This document shows positions 1 to 8,874 of a stretch of 64,000 nucleotides of DNA, in pieces. A program made the translations under genes and the position numbers. Numbering within the stretch: the first letter of the stretch is position 1; every line of letters starts with the position of its first letter. The notes under the pieces were generated by a model that saw only the letters and a list, made by a program, of their open reading frames with translations, was not told the origin of the DNA and did no database searches. The stretch is from NCBI GenBank assembly GCA_022844565.1, contig JALHLK010000015.1, forward strand, positions 35,841 through 99,840. The letters are read 5' to 3'. The stretch comes from Saprospiraceae bacterium. Its GTDB lineage: Bacteria; Bacteroidota; Bacteroidia; Chitinophagales; Saprospiraceae.

Positions 1-2
1 TG

Positions 3-176
3 CCTAAAGCGAAGGTGAAATCAAGAATTATCCTCACGCCTAGTCATGCCAAGAGATTATTGGCAGCATTGGCTGATAATATTAAAAAGTATGAAGCACA
101 ATATGGCTTAATTGATGAACAAAAGCCACAAGGAGGTTATCCACCAATTAACTTTAATCCTTCTACCCAGGCTTAA
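3..176 (+). CDS. DUF3467 family protein, C-terminal fragment
   Basis: This is an open frame entering from the left edge, 57 codons up to the TAA at 174-176. The visible protein reads PKAKVKSRIILTPSHAKRLL and continues with a short helical segment (ALADNIKKYEAQYGLID) and a Pro/Gly-rich tail. This is the pattern of small DUF3467 proteins of about 100 residues, common in Bacteroidota and of unknown function. The start lies outside the window, so length and context upstream cannot be judged. The frame is intact, with no internal stop. Confidence 0.7.
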   Translation, partial: PKAKVKSRIILTPSHAKRLLAALADNIKKYEAQYGLIDEQKPQGGYPPINFNPSTQA

Positions 177-232
177 TTAATTATTTTTAGTAACGTCAGA
201 TCAGTCAGGATAAAGGAATACCTTCGTGTTTT

Positions 233-1042
233 CTAATTTGTAAGGTAGGCATCAACTGCAGCCCTTACACTTCCATATTTAAGCAGTAAAGTATTTGCTT
301 CTTCATAACTTACATTGATCTGACGTGCCACCATATTTGTGCCTCGGTCTACCAGTTTGCTATTAGAAAGTTGCATGTCTACCATTTTGTTACCTTTGAC
401 TCTACCCAATTGGATCATGACAGCTGTTGATATCATATTGAGCACTAATTTTTGTGCAGTACCTGATTTCATGCGGGTACTTCCTGTTACATATTCAGGA
501 CCTACTACGACCTCGATGCCGTATTTAGCTGTAGCAGCGATAGGAGAACCTATATTACACACAATACAACCAGTGGCGATACCTTCATCATTACATTTTT
601 GTAACCCGTGAAGTACATAAGGCGTTGTGCCCGAAGCAGCTATACCTACCACCACATCATCTGAAGTTATATCATATGAACTTAAATCTTCCCAGGCAAG
701 ACTTCTGCTGTCTTCTGCATTTTCAACTGCTTTTCGAATGGCACTATCTCCTCCAGCTATAAGTCCAACCACCCAATCGTGTGGAACTCCATAGGTAGGT
801 GGACATTCTGAAGCATCTAAGACACCAAGTCTTCCACTTGTACCTGCTCCTATATAGAAAAGTCTACCGCCAATTTTCATTTTCTCGACAATTACACCTA
901 CTAATCGCTCAATTTGAGGGATCACTTTAGCTACAGCATGAGGTACTTTTTGATCCTCTGTGTTGATGTCATGTAAAATTTCTACTATAGATTTTTTTTC
1001 TAAATCATGATATAGCGAATCTTTTTCCGTCGTTCTTTCCAT
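233..1042 (-). CDS. murQ: N-acetylmuramic acid 6-phosphate etherase (MurQ)
   Basis: A 269-residue SIS-fold enzyme that cleaves the lactyl ether of MurNAc-6-phosphate to GlcNAc-6-phosphate and D-lactate in cytoplasmic peptidoglycan recycling. Family signatures visible are the N-terminal TTEKDSLYHDLE, the sugar-phosphate loop FYIGAGTSGRLGVLDASE (about residues 62-79) and the second SIS segment GIAASGTTPYVLHGL. GSTRMKSGTAQKLVLNMIS is the usual MurQ C-terminal signature. The length is close to that of other Bacteroidota MurQ proteins, so the gene looks complete. It lies 9 bp downstream of the symporter gene on the same strand, so the two are probably co-transcribed, which hints that the symporter imports an amino sugar or muropeptide fragment. 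Confidence 0.95.
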   Translation of the reverse strand: MERTTEKDSLYHDLEKKSIVEILHDINTEDQKVPHAVAKVIPQIERLVGVIVEKMKIGGRLFYIGAGTSGRLGVLDASECPPTYGVPHDWVVGLIAGGDSAIRKAVENAEDSRSLAWEDLSSYDITSDDVVVGIAASGTTPYVLHGLQKCNDEGIATGCIVCNIGSPIAATAKYGIEVVVGPEYVTGSTRMKSGTAQKLVLNMISTAVMIQLGRVKGNKMVDMQLSNSKLVDRGTNMVARQINVSYEEANTLLLKYGSVRAAVDAYLTN

Positions 1043-1051
1043 AAAATATTA

Positions 1052-2584
1052 TTATAACTTTTTAAAACTAGCATTTGGTGAAGAAATTAGCCACAACCCA
1101 AGAAAAGTGAGAAGCCCATTTAATATTAAAATTTCAATCCCTATCTTAAAATTACCAAATATAGAATTTGAAAAACTAACCAAACTTTCTTTTGTGCTTG
1201 GATCTAATGCAAGCTTATTGGCAAACCACTCGGCATTATTTATAAAGTCAAGGCATAAAATCATAATTGGTGAAAGCAAGCAAACAACGATTGACCATTT
1301 ATCTTTAATACTCCTTTTTGTGAATATACCAAAAGCGAAAAGTCCTAAAAGTGGCCCATACGTATATGCAGCTAATTTCAAAATTACATCAATAATAGAT
1401 TTGTCATTAATCCACTTAAAAATCAAGACACATATAAAGAATAGAAAAGCAAAACTAAAATGCACTATCAATCGTGTTCTTTTTTTCTGCTTGTCATTAG
1501 ATAATGTATCTTTTTGCATACCAAGGATGTCAATACAAAATGAAGAAGTCATGGCCGTGAGGGCACCATCTGCACTTGGAAACAATGCTGATATCAGACC
1601 TATGATAAAGATCACTCCGATACCTGCAGAAAGGTAATTGCCTAAAGCTATGGAAGGAAATATGTCATCTCCTTTGTAGGTAACACCATTTGCCTCTGCA
1701 TATAGATAAAGTAATCCACCTAACATTAAAAATAAAATATTAACAAATAATAAGACGGAAGCTAAAGTGAGCACATTTTTTTGAGAACCTCCTAAAGTTT
1801 TGACACTGATATTCTTTTGCATCATTTCTTGATCTAAGCCTGTCATGGCAATTGTAATAAATGCTCCACCAAGAATCTGCTTTAGGAAAAAACCTCCAGA
1901 ATTGTAATCTGTATTAAATATTTTGGTGTATCCCTTATCCGACAAAGCACTAAAAGTCTCTCCAATACCCATATCAAGACTATTCATTATGGCAATTATA
2001 CATACGATCAATCCCGCTAACATAAAAGTAGTCTGTAATGTATCTGTATAAACTATTGTCTTGACGCCACCTTCAAAAGTATACAATAAGATAAGTAACA
2101 ACATTACAAATGCAGTCAGAATAAAAGGTATGCCCATGAGGTCTAAGATAAAGATTTGTAAAATATTAATGACTAGATACATCCGAGCAGTGGCACCCAA
2201 GGTACGTGAAATTATAAAAAATAAAGCTCCTGTTTTGTATGATACAGGTCCAAATCGCTCTTCTAAAAATCGATAAATAGATGTCAAATTCATCCTATAA
2301 TAAAGAGGAAGCAAAATGAAAGCTATTGCAAAATATCCTAAAAAATACCCTAATACCACTTGATAATAACCAAATGCTCCTGTTGCTACCGTTCCAGGTA
2401 CACTAACAAAGGTAACCCCACTAAGCGAAGTACCTACCATACCAAAAGCTACTAGCATCCAATTGCTATTGCGATTACCTATGAAGAATGAATCGTTGTT
2501 TGAATTTTTGGATGTATACCATGCAACTGCCAAAAGCAACAAAAAATAGCCAAAAACAAAAGAAAACAGTAATGTATGTGACAT
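1052..2584 (-). CDS. Sodium:solute symporter (SSS family, NIS-like branch)
   Basis: A 510-residue inner membrane protein with about 13 hydrophobic segments. It opens with SFVFGYFLLLLAVAWYTS and the conserved SSS segment containing GTSLSGVTFVSVPG (roughly residues 52-65). The central GGVKTIVYTDTLQ and the FPSADGALTAMTSSFC region are typical of SLC5-type transporters. Substrate cannot be read from sequence. Its position 9 bp upstream of murQ suggests MurNAc, another amino sugar or a recycled wall fragment, which is inference from context. It starts ATG at 2584, divergent from the marR gene 224 bp away. Confidence 0.88.
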   Translation of the reverse strand: MSHTLLFSFVFGYFLLLLAVAWYTSKNSNNDSFFIGNRNSNWMLVAFGMVGTSLSGVTFVSVPGTVATGAFGYYQVVLGYFLGYFAIAFILLPLYYRMNLTSIYRFLEERFGPVSYKTGALFFIISRTLGATARMYLVINILQIFILDLMGIPFILTAFVMLLLILLYTFEGGVKTIVYTDTLQTTFMLAGLIVCIIAIMNSLDMGIGETFSALSDKGYTKIFNTDYNSGGFFLKQILGGAFITIAMTGLDQEMMQKNISVKTLGGSQKNVLTLASVLLFVNILFLMLGGLLYLYAEANGVTYKGDDIFPSIALGNYLSAGIGVIFIIGLISALFPSADGALTAMTSSFCIDILGMQKDTLSNDKQKKRTRLIVHFSFAFLFFICVLIFKWINDKSIIDVILKLAAYTYGPLLGLFAFGIFTKRSIKDKWSIVVCLLSPIMILCLDFINNAEWFANKLALDPSTKESLVSFSNSIFGNFKIGIEILILNGLLTFLGLWLISSPNASFKKL

Positions 2585-2767
2585 AATTTAAAATTAGAAT
2601 GGGAAAGATAATTTAAAAATGGGAAATGTAATTTAATTTTTTAAATTTTTATTTTGACCATTTTATTTCTATCATTTTATCTCTTTGATCATTGATATTA
2701 TTTTTACTGTATTGAAATATATAATTTTCTTATTCAAAGCCTCAGATTTTTTTAAAGAATTTATTAA

Positions 2768-2793
2768 ATCAGTGTTGATATATCAACACTGAT
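2768..2793. promoter_or_regulatory. 26-bp perfect palindrome, probable MarR operator
   Basis: A 26-bp perfectly self-complementary sequence with core GTGTTGATATATCAACAC, ending 15 bp before the marR start. MarR-family dimers commonly bind such TTGATATATCAA-like palindromes. It covers the -33 TTG of the promoter candidate, so a bound repressor would block transcription of marR-hmgA-fahA. Binding by this particular MarR is inferred. Confidence 0.8.
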
Positions 2794-2804
2794 GCTTATC
2801 TTTG
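2775..2804 (+). promoter_or_regulatory. Bacteroidota-type promoter of marR-hmgA-fahA
   Basis: TTG at 2775-2777 and TATCTTTG at 2797-2804 are separated by 19 bp, matching the -33/-7 consensus TTG-N19-TAnnTTTG. The -7 box ends only 4 bp before the ATG at 2809, so the transcript would start at or next to the start codon (leaderless mRNA), or translation could use the second in-frame ATG at 2815. Confidence 0.7.
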
Positions 2805-2808
2805 CTTT

Positions 2809-3279
2809 ATGGAGATGCTCAATAATACTTTTTTCTACAATTTAGAAAAGACAGTAAAGGTCTACAGGCAGTTTTTTCAAGGTCAATTAAAAGAAAATGG
2901 GTTTGATATAACATTAGACCAATGGTTGACGCTAAAAATGATCGTTGAATATCCTAATGCTTCGCAAAATGAAATAGCGGAGAAAGTATTTAAGGATAAA
3001 GCTTCGGTGGCGAGGATTGTCGAACTACTGTTGAAGAATGATTATATATCCAAGACTCCTCACCCAAATCATATCAAAAAATCATTGTTTAAGCTTACAA
3101 ATAAAGGTCTTGAAACTTTGACAAGATTAGATATTTTAGTGCCATCTTTCAGGAAAATAGCTTTAGCAGATACTAGTGAAGAATTAATTATCATTACTTT
3201 AAACTTACTTCAAAATGTTCAGTACAACTGTCAAAATAAAGATGCTAAAAAATCGTATGAGCGTAAAATGATTTCATAA
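2809..3279 (+). CDS. MarR family transcriptional regulator
   Basis: A 156-residue winged-helix regulator. An N-terminal dimerisation helix (about 5-30) is followed by the helix-turn-helix segment LKMIVEYPNASQNEIAEKVFKDKASVARIVELLLKN, given here as a reference to residues 42-77, a wing ending near HPNHIKKSLFKLT, and a C-terminal dimer helix. Length is typical of MarR. It is the first gene of an operon, 19 bp before hmgA, so it most likely senses homogentisate or a related aromatic and represses its own operon through the palindrome immediately upstream. The ligand is inferred from the neighbours. Confidence 0.88.
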   Translation: MEMLNNTFFYNLEKTVKVYRQFFQGQLKENGFDITLDQWLTLKMIVEYPNASQNEIAEKVFKDKASVARIVELLLKNDYISKTPHPNHIKKSLFKLTNKGLETLTRLDILVPSFRKIALADTSEELIIITLNLLQNVQYNCQNKDAKKSYERKMIS

Positions 3280-3298
3280 TTTAATAAAACTTCTAACC

Positions 3299-4459
3299 AT
3301 GCCCATTTATCATAAATTAGGACAGATTCCCGCAAAAAGACATGTACAATTCAGAAAGCCAGATGGCAATTTATATTACGAACAGCTTTTTGGTACGATC
3401 GGATTTGACGGTATGTCGACATTGATGTATCAAATTCATAGACCTACAATGGTCAAGGAAATTCTATCACAAACGGATGTAATGCCTAAGATTGCAATCG
3501 AAAAAAGTATTCATGCTAGATTGCTCAAAGGCTTTGAAGTACCTGCAAAAGATGATTTTTTAGAAAGTCGAACAGCTTTATTGGTCAATAAGGATATCTA
3601 TATTGGGTTAGCAGCACCGCGACTTTCATTAAGGTCTTATTTTTATAAAAATGCCGATGCTGACGAACTCATTTTTGTTCATAGAGGTAGAGGCACCTTG
3701 CGAACTCAATTAGGGAATATACCTTTTGAATATGGTGATTACCTCGTCATACCTCGAGGCATAATTTATCAAATTGATTTTGATACTGCTGACAACAAAT
3801 TGCTTTATGCCGAAAGTTTTCATCCTATTTACACCCCGAAACGGTATCGAAATTGGTTTGGGCAGTTACTAGAACATTCTCCTTTTTGTGAACGCGATTA
3901 CAAATTGCCGCAAGACCTCGAAACATATGATGAAAAGGGGGAGTTTGTTATCAAAATTAAGAAGCAAGGTATGTTGTATGAATTGGTATATCCTACTCAT
4001 CCATTTGATGTAATCGGGTGGGATGGGTATAATTTTCCATATGGATTTTCAATTCACAACTTTGAACCTATCACAGGTAGGGTGCATCAACCACCTCCTG
4101 TGCATCAAAATTTTGAAACAAGTACTTTTGTGGTATGCTCATTTTGTCCGAGATTGTATGATTACCATCCACAAAGCATTCCAGCTCCTTACAATCACTC
4201 CAATATCGATTCTGATGAGATGATTTATTATGTAGATGGAGATTTTATGAGTCGAAACAATATTGAGCAAGGTCATATTACTTTACATCCTGGAGGAATA
4301 CCACACGGACCCGCTCCTGGTGCATATGAAAGAAGTATTGGTCAAACTAAAACCGAAGAACTGGCTGTGATGATTGACACATTTAAACCACTTGCGGTGA
4401 CCGAAGAAGCTTTAAAAATAGATGATGGGAAGTATTATCAAAGTTGGTTAGAATCATAA
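3299..4459 (+). CDS. hmgA: Homogentisate 1,2-dioxygenase
   Basis: A 386-residue cupin-type Fe(II) dioxygenase that opens the ring of homogentisate to maleylacetoacetate in phenylalanine/tyrosine catabolism. Likely iron ligands are H300 and E307 in PYNHSNIDSDEM and H336 in HPGGIPHGP, the C-terminal double-stranded beta-helix pattern of the family. VHQPPPVHQNFET and the DVIGWDGYNFPYGFSIHNFEP segment are family hallmarks. It is shorter than the eukaryotic enzyme (about 445) and matches the shorter bacterial branch. It sits 19 bp after marR and 10 bp before fahA. No maleylacetoacetate isomerase or HPPD gene is present in the window. Confidence 0.94.
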   Translation: MPIYHKLGQIPAKRHVQFRKPDGNLYYEQLFGTIGFDGMSTLMYQIHRPTMVKEILSQTDVMPKIAIEKSIHARLLKGFEVPAKDDFLESRTALLVNKDIYIGLAAPRLSLRSYFYKNADADELIFVHRGRGTLRTQLGNIPFEYGDYLVIPRGIIYQIDFDTADNKLLYAESFHPIYTPKRYRNWFGQLLEHSPFCERDYKLPQDLETYDEKGEFVIKIKKQGMLYELVYPTHPFDVIGWDGYNFPYGFSIHNFEPITGRVHQPPPVHQNFETSTFVVCSFCPRLYDYHPQSIPAPYNHSNIDSDEMIYYVDGDFMSRNNIEQGHITLHPGGIPHGPAPGAYERSIGQTKTEELAVMIDTFKPLAVTEEALKIDDGKYYQSWLES

Positions 4460-4469
4460 AAATATAATA

Positions 4470-5648
4470 ATGAAAGAAGCTTTAGTTTGGGGTATTTTTA
4501 GCAAAATTGATGGAGAGAAGCGGGTTGCAGCTAGAATTGGCAGCATAATAATTGATGTCTATGCTGTGGCAAAAGAAGGTCTTTTTGATGAAATTAACTT
4601 TGATATAGAAGTATTTAGAAAAGATTACTTGAATGACTTTATTGCATTGGGCAAACCTATCACAAATCGAGTAAGACAGAAAATAGAAAATTTATCAAAT
4701 TTTGAAGGAATTCCTACCTTCTCAGAGGATGATATCAATCTTCATTTACCCATTAAAATTGGTGATTATACGGATTTTTATAGTTCTGAGCAGCATGCTT
4801 ATAATGTGGGTGTGATGTTTAGAGACCCTGACAATGCTTTATTGCCTAATTGGAAGCATCTGCCTGTAGGTTATCATGGGCGAGCGAGTTCTATTTTTCC
4901 ATCTGGAGTCAATTTTCACAGGCCAAAGGGGCAAATCAATGCCTCAGATACAACTTTACCCACTTTTTCACCTACCAAAAGACTTGATATAGAATTAGAA
5001 ATGGCTACCATCATTGGTAAAAAGACGGAGATTGGAGATTCGGTCAATGTGAATGAAGCCGAAGATTATATTTTTGGATTTGCAATCTTCAATGATTGGT
5101 CTGCAAGGGATATTCAGCGATGGGAGTATGTGCCATTAGGCCCTTTTTTAGCTAAAAACTTTTTCTCATCTTTGGCTCATTGGATAGTGCCAATCGAAGT
5201 GTTAGAACCATTTAAAGTAGAAACTGAGGAGCAATTACCCGAAGTCTTACCTTATTTGAAACAAAGAGAGCGACAGAATTTTGATGTGACTCTAGAAGTT
5301 TGGTTAATGCCTCATGGAAGTAGTGAAGCATACATAATAAGTTCCTCCAATTTTAAAAATATGTATTGGACTGCTGCCCAGCAAATCGCCCACCACACAG
5401 TAAACGGTTGTAACCTCAATGTTGGTGATGTCATGGCTTCAGGTACCATATCTGGTAAAACGCCTGATAGTTATGGATCATTACTTGAGTTATCTTGGGG
5501 TGGAAAGACACCTATCCAATTGCCAAATGGGGAGACTAGGTCTTTCCTTGAGGATGGTGATACGGTTATATTAAAAGGGTATGCCGAGAAAGATGATTTT
5601 AAAGTAGATTTTGGAGAAGTTAGGACAACAGTTTTGAGTAGCAAATAA
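4470..5648 (+). CDS. fahA: Fumarylacetoacetase
   Basis: A 392-residue enzyme hydrolysing fumarylacetoacetate to fumarate and acetoacetate, the last step of tyrosine degradation. An N-terminal SH3-like domain is followed by the FAH fold. DFYSSEQHAYNVGVMFR contains the catalytic His (H109), LDIELEMATIIG carries the acidic metal ligands, and FNDWSARDIQRWEYVPLGPF supplies further active-site residues. GTISGKTPDSYGSLLELSW is also conserved. The gene begins 10 bp after hmgA and closes the marR operon. It is convergent with deoD, with 88 bp between the stops. Confidence 0.95.
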   Translation: MKEALVWGIFSKIDGEKRVAARIGSIIIDVYAVAKEGLFDEINFDIEVFRKDYLNDFIALGKPITNRVRQKIENLSNFEGIPTFSEDDINLHLPIKIGDYTDFYSSEQHAYNVGVMFRDPDNALLPNWKHLPVGYHGRASSIFPSGVNFHRPKGQINASDTTLPTFSPTKRLDIELEMATIIGKKTEIGDSVNVNEAEDYIFGFAIFNDWSARDIQRWEYVPLGPFLAKNFFSSLAHWIVPIEVLEPFKVETEEQLPEVLPYLKQRERQNFDVTLEVWLMPHGSSEAYIISSSNFKNMYWTAAQQIAHHTVNGCNLNVGDVMASGTISGKTPDSYGSLLELSWGGKTPIQLPNGETRSFLEDGDTVILKGYAEKDDFKVDFGEVRTTVLSSK

Positions 5649-5736
5649 TCTTTTGCTTATTTTTTTCTTAACAAGTTGTTATGGAAACCAATACCTTAAA
5701 ATTGCTAAATGCTAATTGCTCAAAGCTCATAACTTA

Positions 5737-6435
5737 CTAAACCTCCAAAGCAATCTTCATCATATCCATAAACGATTGCTCTCGATCTTGATTAGACGCA
5801 GCGGCACCTGTAATAATATTATCGCTCACCGTAAGAATAGAAAGTGCTTTGACTTTATGTTTTTTGGCTATGGTATACAAGGCCTGAGACTCCATTTCTA
5901 CACCAATCACCCCGTGTTCTATCCATCTCTGCCACCTATTTGGCACATCATCGTAGAAACTATCTGTGCTAAATATAGTACCTGGAATAACTTTGATATG
6001 ATGCTCTTTAGAAACATTATATGCTTCGTAAAGCAAATCAAAATCGGGAGTAGCTGCAAATTGTTTGCCTTCAAAATATAGCATATTAGCACTGTTATCT
6101 CCACAAGCACCAGTTGCAATGACTACTTGACCTAAGTCCAAATCCTCTTGTATAGCTCCGCAGGTACCCACTCTGATGAGTGTTTTAGTCCCATAAGTTC
6201 TGATCAGTTCATTGATGTATATGGAGCAGCTACCCATTCCCATCCCTGTACCTTGAATGGACACACGATTGCCTTTGTAGTAACCCGTGTAACCAAACAT
6301 ATTACGTACCCTATTATAGCATTGAATATCTTCCAAAAAATTTTCTGCTACATATTTTGCTCGTAAAGGGTCGCCAGGAAGCAATACTTTTTCCGCGATT
6401 TCTCCTACTTTTGCTTCTAAATGAAAACTTGCCAT
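5737..6435 (-). CDS. deoD: Purine-nucleoside phosphorylase, DeoD type
   Basis: A hexameric-type phosphorylase of 232 residues converting purine (deoxy)ribonucleosides and phosphate to base plus (deoxy)ribose-1-phosphate. Signatures are VLLPGDPLRAKYVAE near the N-terminus, VSIQGTGMGMGSCSIY, GTCGAIQEDL, VEMESQALY (ribose site) and LSILTVSDNI with the catalytic Asp. I chose the ATG at 6435 (MASFHLEAKVGE) because the family begins there; an upstream in-frame ATG at 6480 would overlap the preceding gene and add an unrelated 15-residue leader. It is the last gene of the deo operon, 23 bp after the aldehyde dehydrogenase stop. Confidence 0.94.
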   Translation of the reverse strand: MASFHLEAKVGEIAEKVLLPGDPLRAKYVAENFLEDIQCYNRVRNMFGYTGYYKGNRVSIQGTGMGMGSCSIYINELIRTYGTKTLIRVGTCGAIQEDLDLGQVVIATGACGDNSANMLYFEGKQFAATPDFDLLYEAYNVSKEHHIKVIPGTIFSTDSFYDDVPNRWQRWIEHGVIGVEMESQALYTIAKKHKVKALSILTVSDNIITGAAASNQDREQSFMDMMKIALEV

Positions 6436-6458
6436 ATTTTTGTTTTTAGATTTTTTGG

Positions 6459-8846
6459 TTATACACCATATGGTATCCAAATATTTTTAATTTCACTCGC
6501 CATTCTTAAGAATAACTCACCTTCATTGTGGGTTTTATTGGTCCAGTTCCGATACTTACCATTATTAACCCAAGTTCTTTTGATGTTTTCTGCAGCTAAT
6601 GATTCTAATTCTTTACTCATTTCTGCATTACCAAAATACCATAAACCATCAACATCTAAATGTTTGCCTAATTCTTTAGCAAGTTCGTCTTTATGTCCAG
6701 TGACTATATTGATGGTACCTCCAGGGATATCACTTGTGTCCATCACTTGATATAAGTCTGTGATGATGAGTGGATATTTCTCGGATGGTATAGCTATAAC
6801 ACGATTGCCCATAGCCATATTCGGTATCACCGTGGAGACAAATCCTAATAATGGAAAATCATCTGGGCAAACTACGCCCATCACACCAATTGCTTCTGGC
6901 ATAGCCAAAGTCACATGCCGTGAGAGGGTAGAGTGGACTCTTCCATCATATTTGTCAGCCAATGCTGCGTAGGTGAAAATTCTTTCTATACTTAAATTAA
7001 CCTCTTCTAAGCCTTCTTTATTAGATCTGCCAGTGAGTTCTGAAATCCTTGTTGCGAATTCTTCTTTTCTAATTGATAAATTTTCTGCGAAATAATAAAG
7101 TATTTGGGCTATAGCATGACCTGACATTCCAGTCCAAGCACTAGCAGCATGAGCAGCTTCGACAGCATTTCTGATATCTTTTCTATTGCCTTTGCCAACT
7201 TCACCAATGATTTCGCCATTCTCGTTTTTTATCACTAAAGAATTACCTCCATCAGGTCTAACTTGTTTGCCTCCAACATAGAGTTTTGCTGTCCTATCGA
7301 TGGTTAATTTTTCTTTATTTTTAGCTTCTTTGCCTTTAATTTCTTTTGTTTTATAAAAAGATGAAACAGCAGTTACTTCACTATCATCATAAATTACATA
7401 TTCGTAAAGTCCTTCTAATCCTCCTTCTCTACCAAAACCAGACTCGCGATAACCACCAAAGCCAGATGCTGCGTCAAACATATTGGTACAATTGATCCAA
7501 ACACTTCCTGCCTTAACCTTTGGTGCAATATCCAAAGCTAGATTAATATCCTCCGTCCAAATACTTGCTGCCAGTCCATATCTTGAGTTGTTGGCTAATT
7601 TAACCGCTTCTGTGTGAGACCTAAAACTCATGGCCACCAAAACAGGTCCAAAAATCTCTTCTTGAGCTAATGTCGATGAAGGGGCAACATTGGTAAATAA
7701 ACTTGGAGGATAAAAATAACCATCTTTAGGACAGGCCCATGATGGTTGCCATAATTGATTACCCTCTTCTACACCTTTTTGAACCAATTCCTCAATCGTT
7801 TTTAGTTGTACAGGTGCTACAATAGCACCTATATCAACACATTTATCTAAAGAGTCACCTACAATCATTTTTTCCATGCGAGCACGAATTTTTGCATATA
7901 GCTTTTCTTCTATGCTTTCTTCCACCAATAATCTTGAGCCTGCACAACATACTTGTCCTTGATTAAACCAAATGGCGTCAACTATCCCTTCCACCACACT
8001 ATCCAAGTCCGCATCTTCAAACACGATAAAAGGTGATTTTCCACCCAATTCCAAAGAAAGCTTTTTACCCGTACCTGCAGTTGCTTTTCTTATAATTTTA
8101 CCGACCTCGGTAGATCCTGTGAAAGCAATCTTTTTTACATCTGGATGATTTACCAAAGCTGCACCAGTATCGCCATGACCAGTGACAATATTCACTACTC
8201 CTTTTGGTAGCCCGACATCATTACAAATTTCAGAGAATAAAAGGGCAGTTAATGAAGTAAATTCTGCTGGTTTGAGTACTACTGTATTTCCCATCGCCAA
8301 CGCGGGCGCTATTTTCCAAGAAAGCATTAAAAGAGGAAAATTCCAAGGTATTATTTGACCAACTACCCCAATAGGTTTGTATCCTTTCAACTGCTGATCC
8401 ATCAATTGAGCCCAACCTGCATGATGATAAAAGTGTCTGATTACCAATGGGATATCAATATCTCTTGTTTCTCGGATAGGTTTGCCATTATCCATAGATT
8501 CTAAAACAGCAAATTTTCGTGCATGCTTCTGTAGTTGTCTAGCAATTGCATACAAATATTTTGCTCGTTCGTGTCCTCCTATTTCAGCCCACGATTTTTG
8601 AGCTTTAGCAGCTGCTTTGACGGCTTTATCTATGTCCTTTTGATTTCCATGTGCCACTTCTGCAATGACTTCTTTGTTGGCTGGATTAATAGTCTCAAAC
8701 CATTCTCCACTATTCGGCTTAGTCCATTCACCATCGATGTAAAGGCCAAATTTTTTCTGATGTTTGTTGATAAATTCTATCGACTCTGTATTGGATTCTG
8801 GTGCAGGACCGTATGTCATGGTTTCAAATATTTCTTTTACTTTCAT
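6459..8846 (-). CDS. Two-domain aldehyde dehydrogenase, ALDH16 family
   Basis: A 795-residue protein with two ALDH-fold units in tandem. Residues about 25-490 form a complete NAD(P)-dependent aldehyde dehydrogenase: IGVVGQIIPWNFPLLML for the cofactor loop, FTGSTEVGK, catalytic base E266 in LELGGKSP, and nucleophile C300 in FNQGQVCCAG. Residues about 510-795 repeat the fold (GVMGVVCPDDFPLLGFVST, INIVTGHKDEL) but lack the LGGKS and GQVC motifs. A catalytically dead second unit is the defining architecture of ALDH16, so this is not a frameshift or degraded duplicate. Bacterial ALDH16 with the Cys present is enzymatically active in characterised cases. It lies between deoC and deoD, so acetaldehyde released by DeoC is the obvious substrate, which is inference. 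Confidence 0.9.
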   Translation of the reverse strand: MKVKEIFETMTYGPAPESNTESIEFINKHQKKFGLYIDGEWTKPNSGEWFETINPANKEVIAEVAHGNQKDIDKAVKAAAKAQKSWAEIGGHERAKYLYAIARQLQKHARKFAVLESMDNGKPIRETRDIDIPLVIRHFYHHAGWAQLMDQQLKGYKPIGVVGQIIPWNFPLLMLSWKIAPALAMGNTVVLKPAEFTSLTALLFSEICNDVGLPKGVVNIVTGHGDTGAALVNHPDVKKIAFTGSTEVGKIIRKATAGTGKKLSLELGGKSPFIVFEDADLDSVVEGIVDAIWFNQGQVCCAGSRLLVEESIEEKLYAKIRARMEKMIVGDSLDKCVDIGAIVAPVQLKTIEELVQKGVEEGNQLWQPSWACPKDGYFYPPSLFTNVAPSSTLAQEEIFGPVLVAMSFRSHTEAVKLANNSRYGLAASIWTEDINLALDIAPKVKAGSVWINCTNMFDAASGFGGYRESGFGREGGLEGLYEYVIYDDSEVTAVSSFYKTKEIKGKEAKNKEKLTIDRTAKLYVGGKQVRPDGGNSLVIKNENGEIIGEVGKGNRKDIRNAVEAAHAASAWTGMSGHAIAQILYYFAENLSIRKEEFATRISELTGRSNKEGLEEVNLSIERIFTYAALADKYDGRVHSTLSRHVTLAMPEAIGVMGVVCPDDFPLLGFVSTVIPNMAMGNRVIAIPSEKYPLIITDLYQVMDTSDIPGGTINIVTGHKDELAKELGKHLDVDGLWYFGNAEMSKELESLAAENIKRTWVNNGKYRNWTNKTHNEGELFLRMASEIKNIWIPYGV

Positions 8847-8874
8847 TCTTAACTTCGATTAAAAAATACAAAAA

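Noticed and set aside
233..1042. MurQ truncated because it is shorter than the E. coli enzyme (about 298)
   Set aside because: All SIS motifs and the C-terminal signature are present; the shorter length is usual in this phylum.
1107..1637. Long open frame antisense to the symporter
   Set aside because: Composition reflects the opposite strand of a membrane protein gene; no family signature or promoter. Similar antisense frames elsewhere (for example 56501-56866, 40801-41037) were left out for the same reason.
6459..7350. Second ALDH unit without catalytic residues taken as a decayed duplicate or frameshift
   Set aside because: Loss of catalytic motifs in the second unit is the defining feature of ALDH16, and the frame is continuous for 795 codons.
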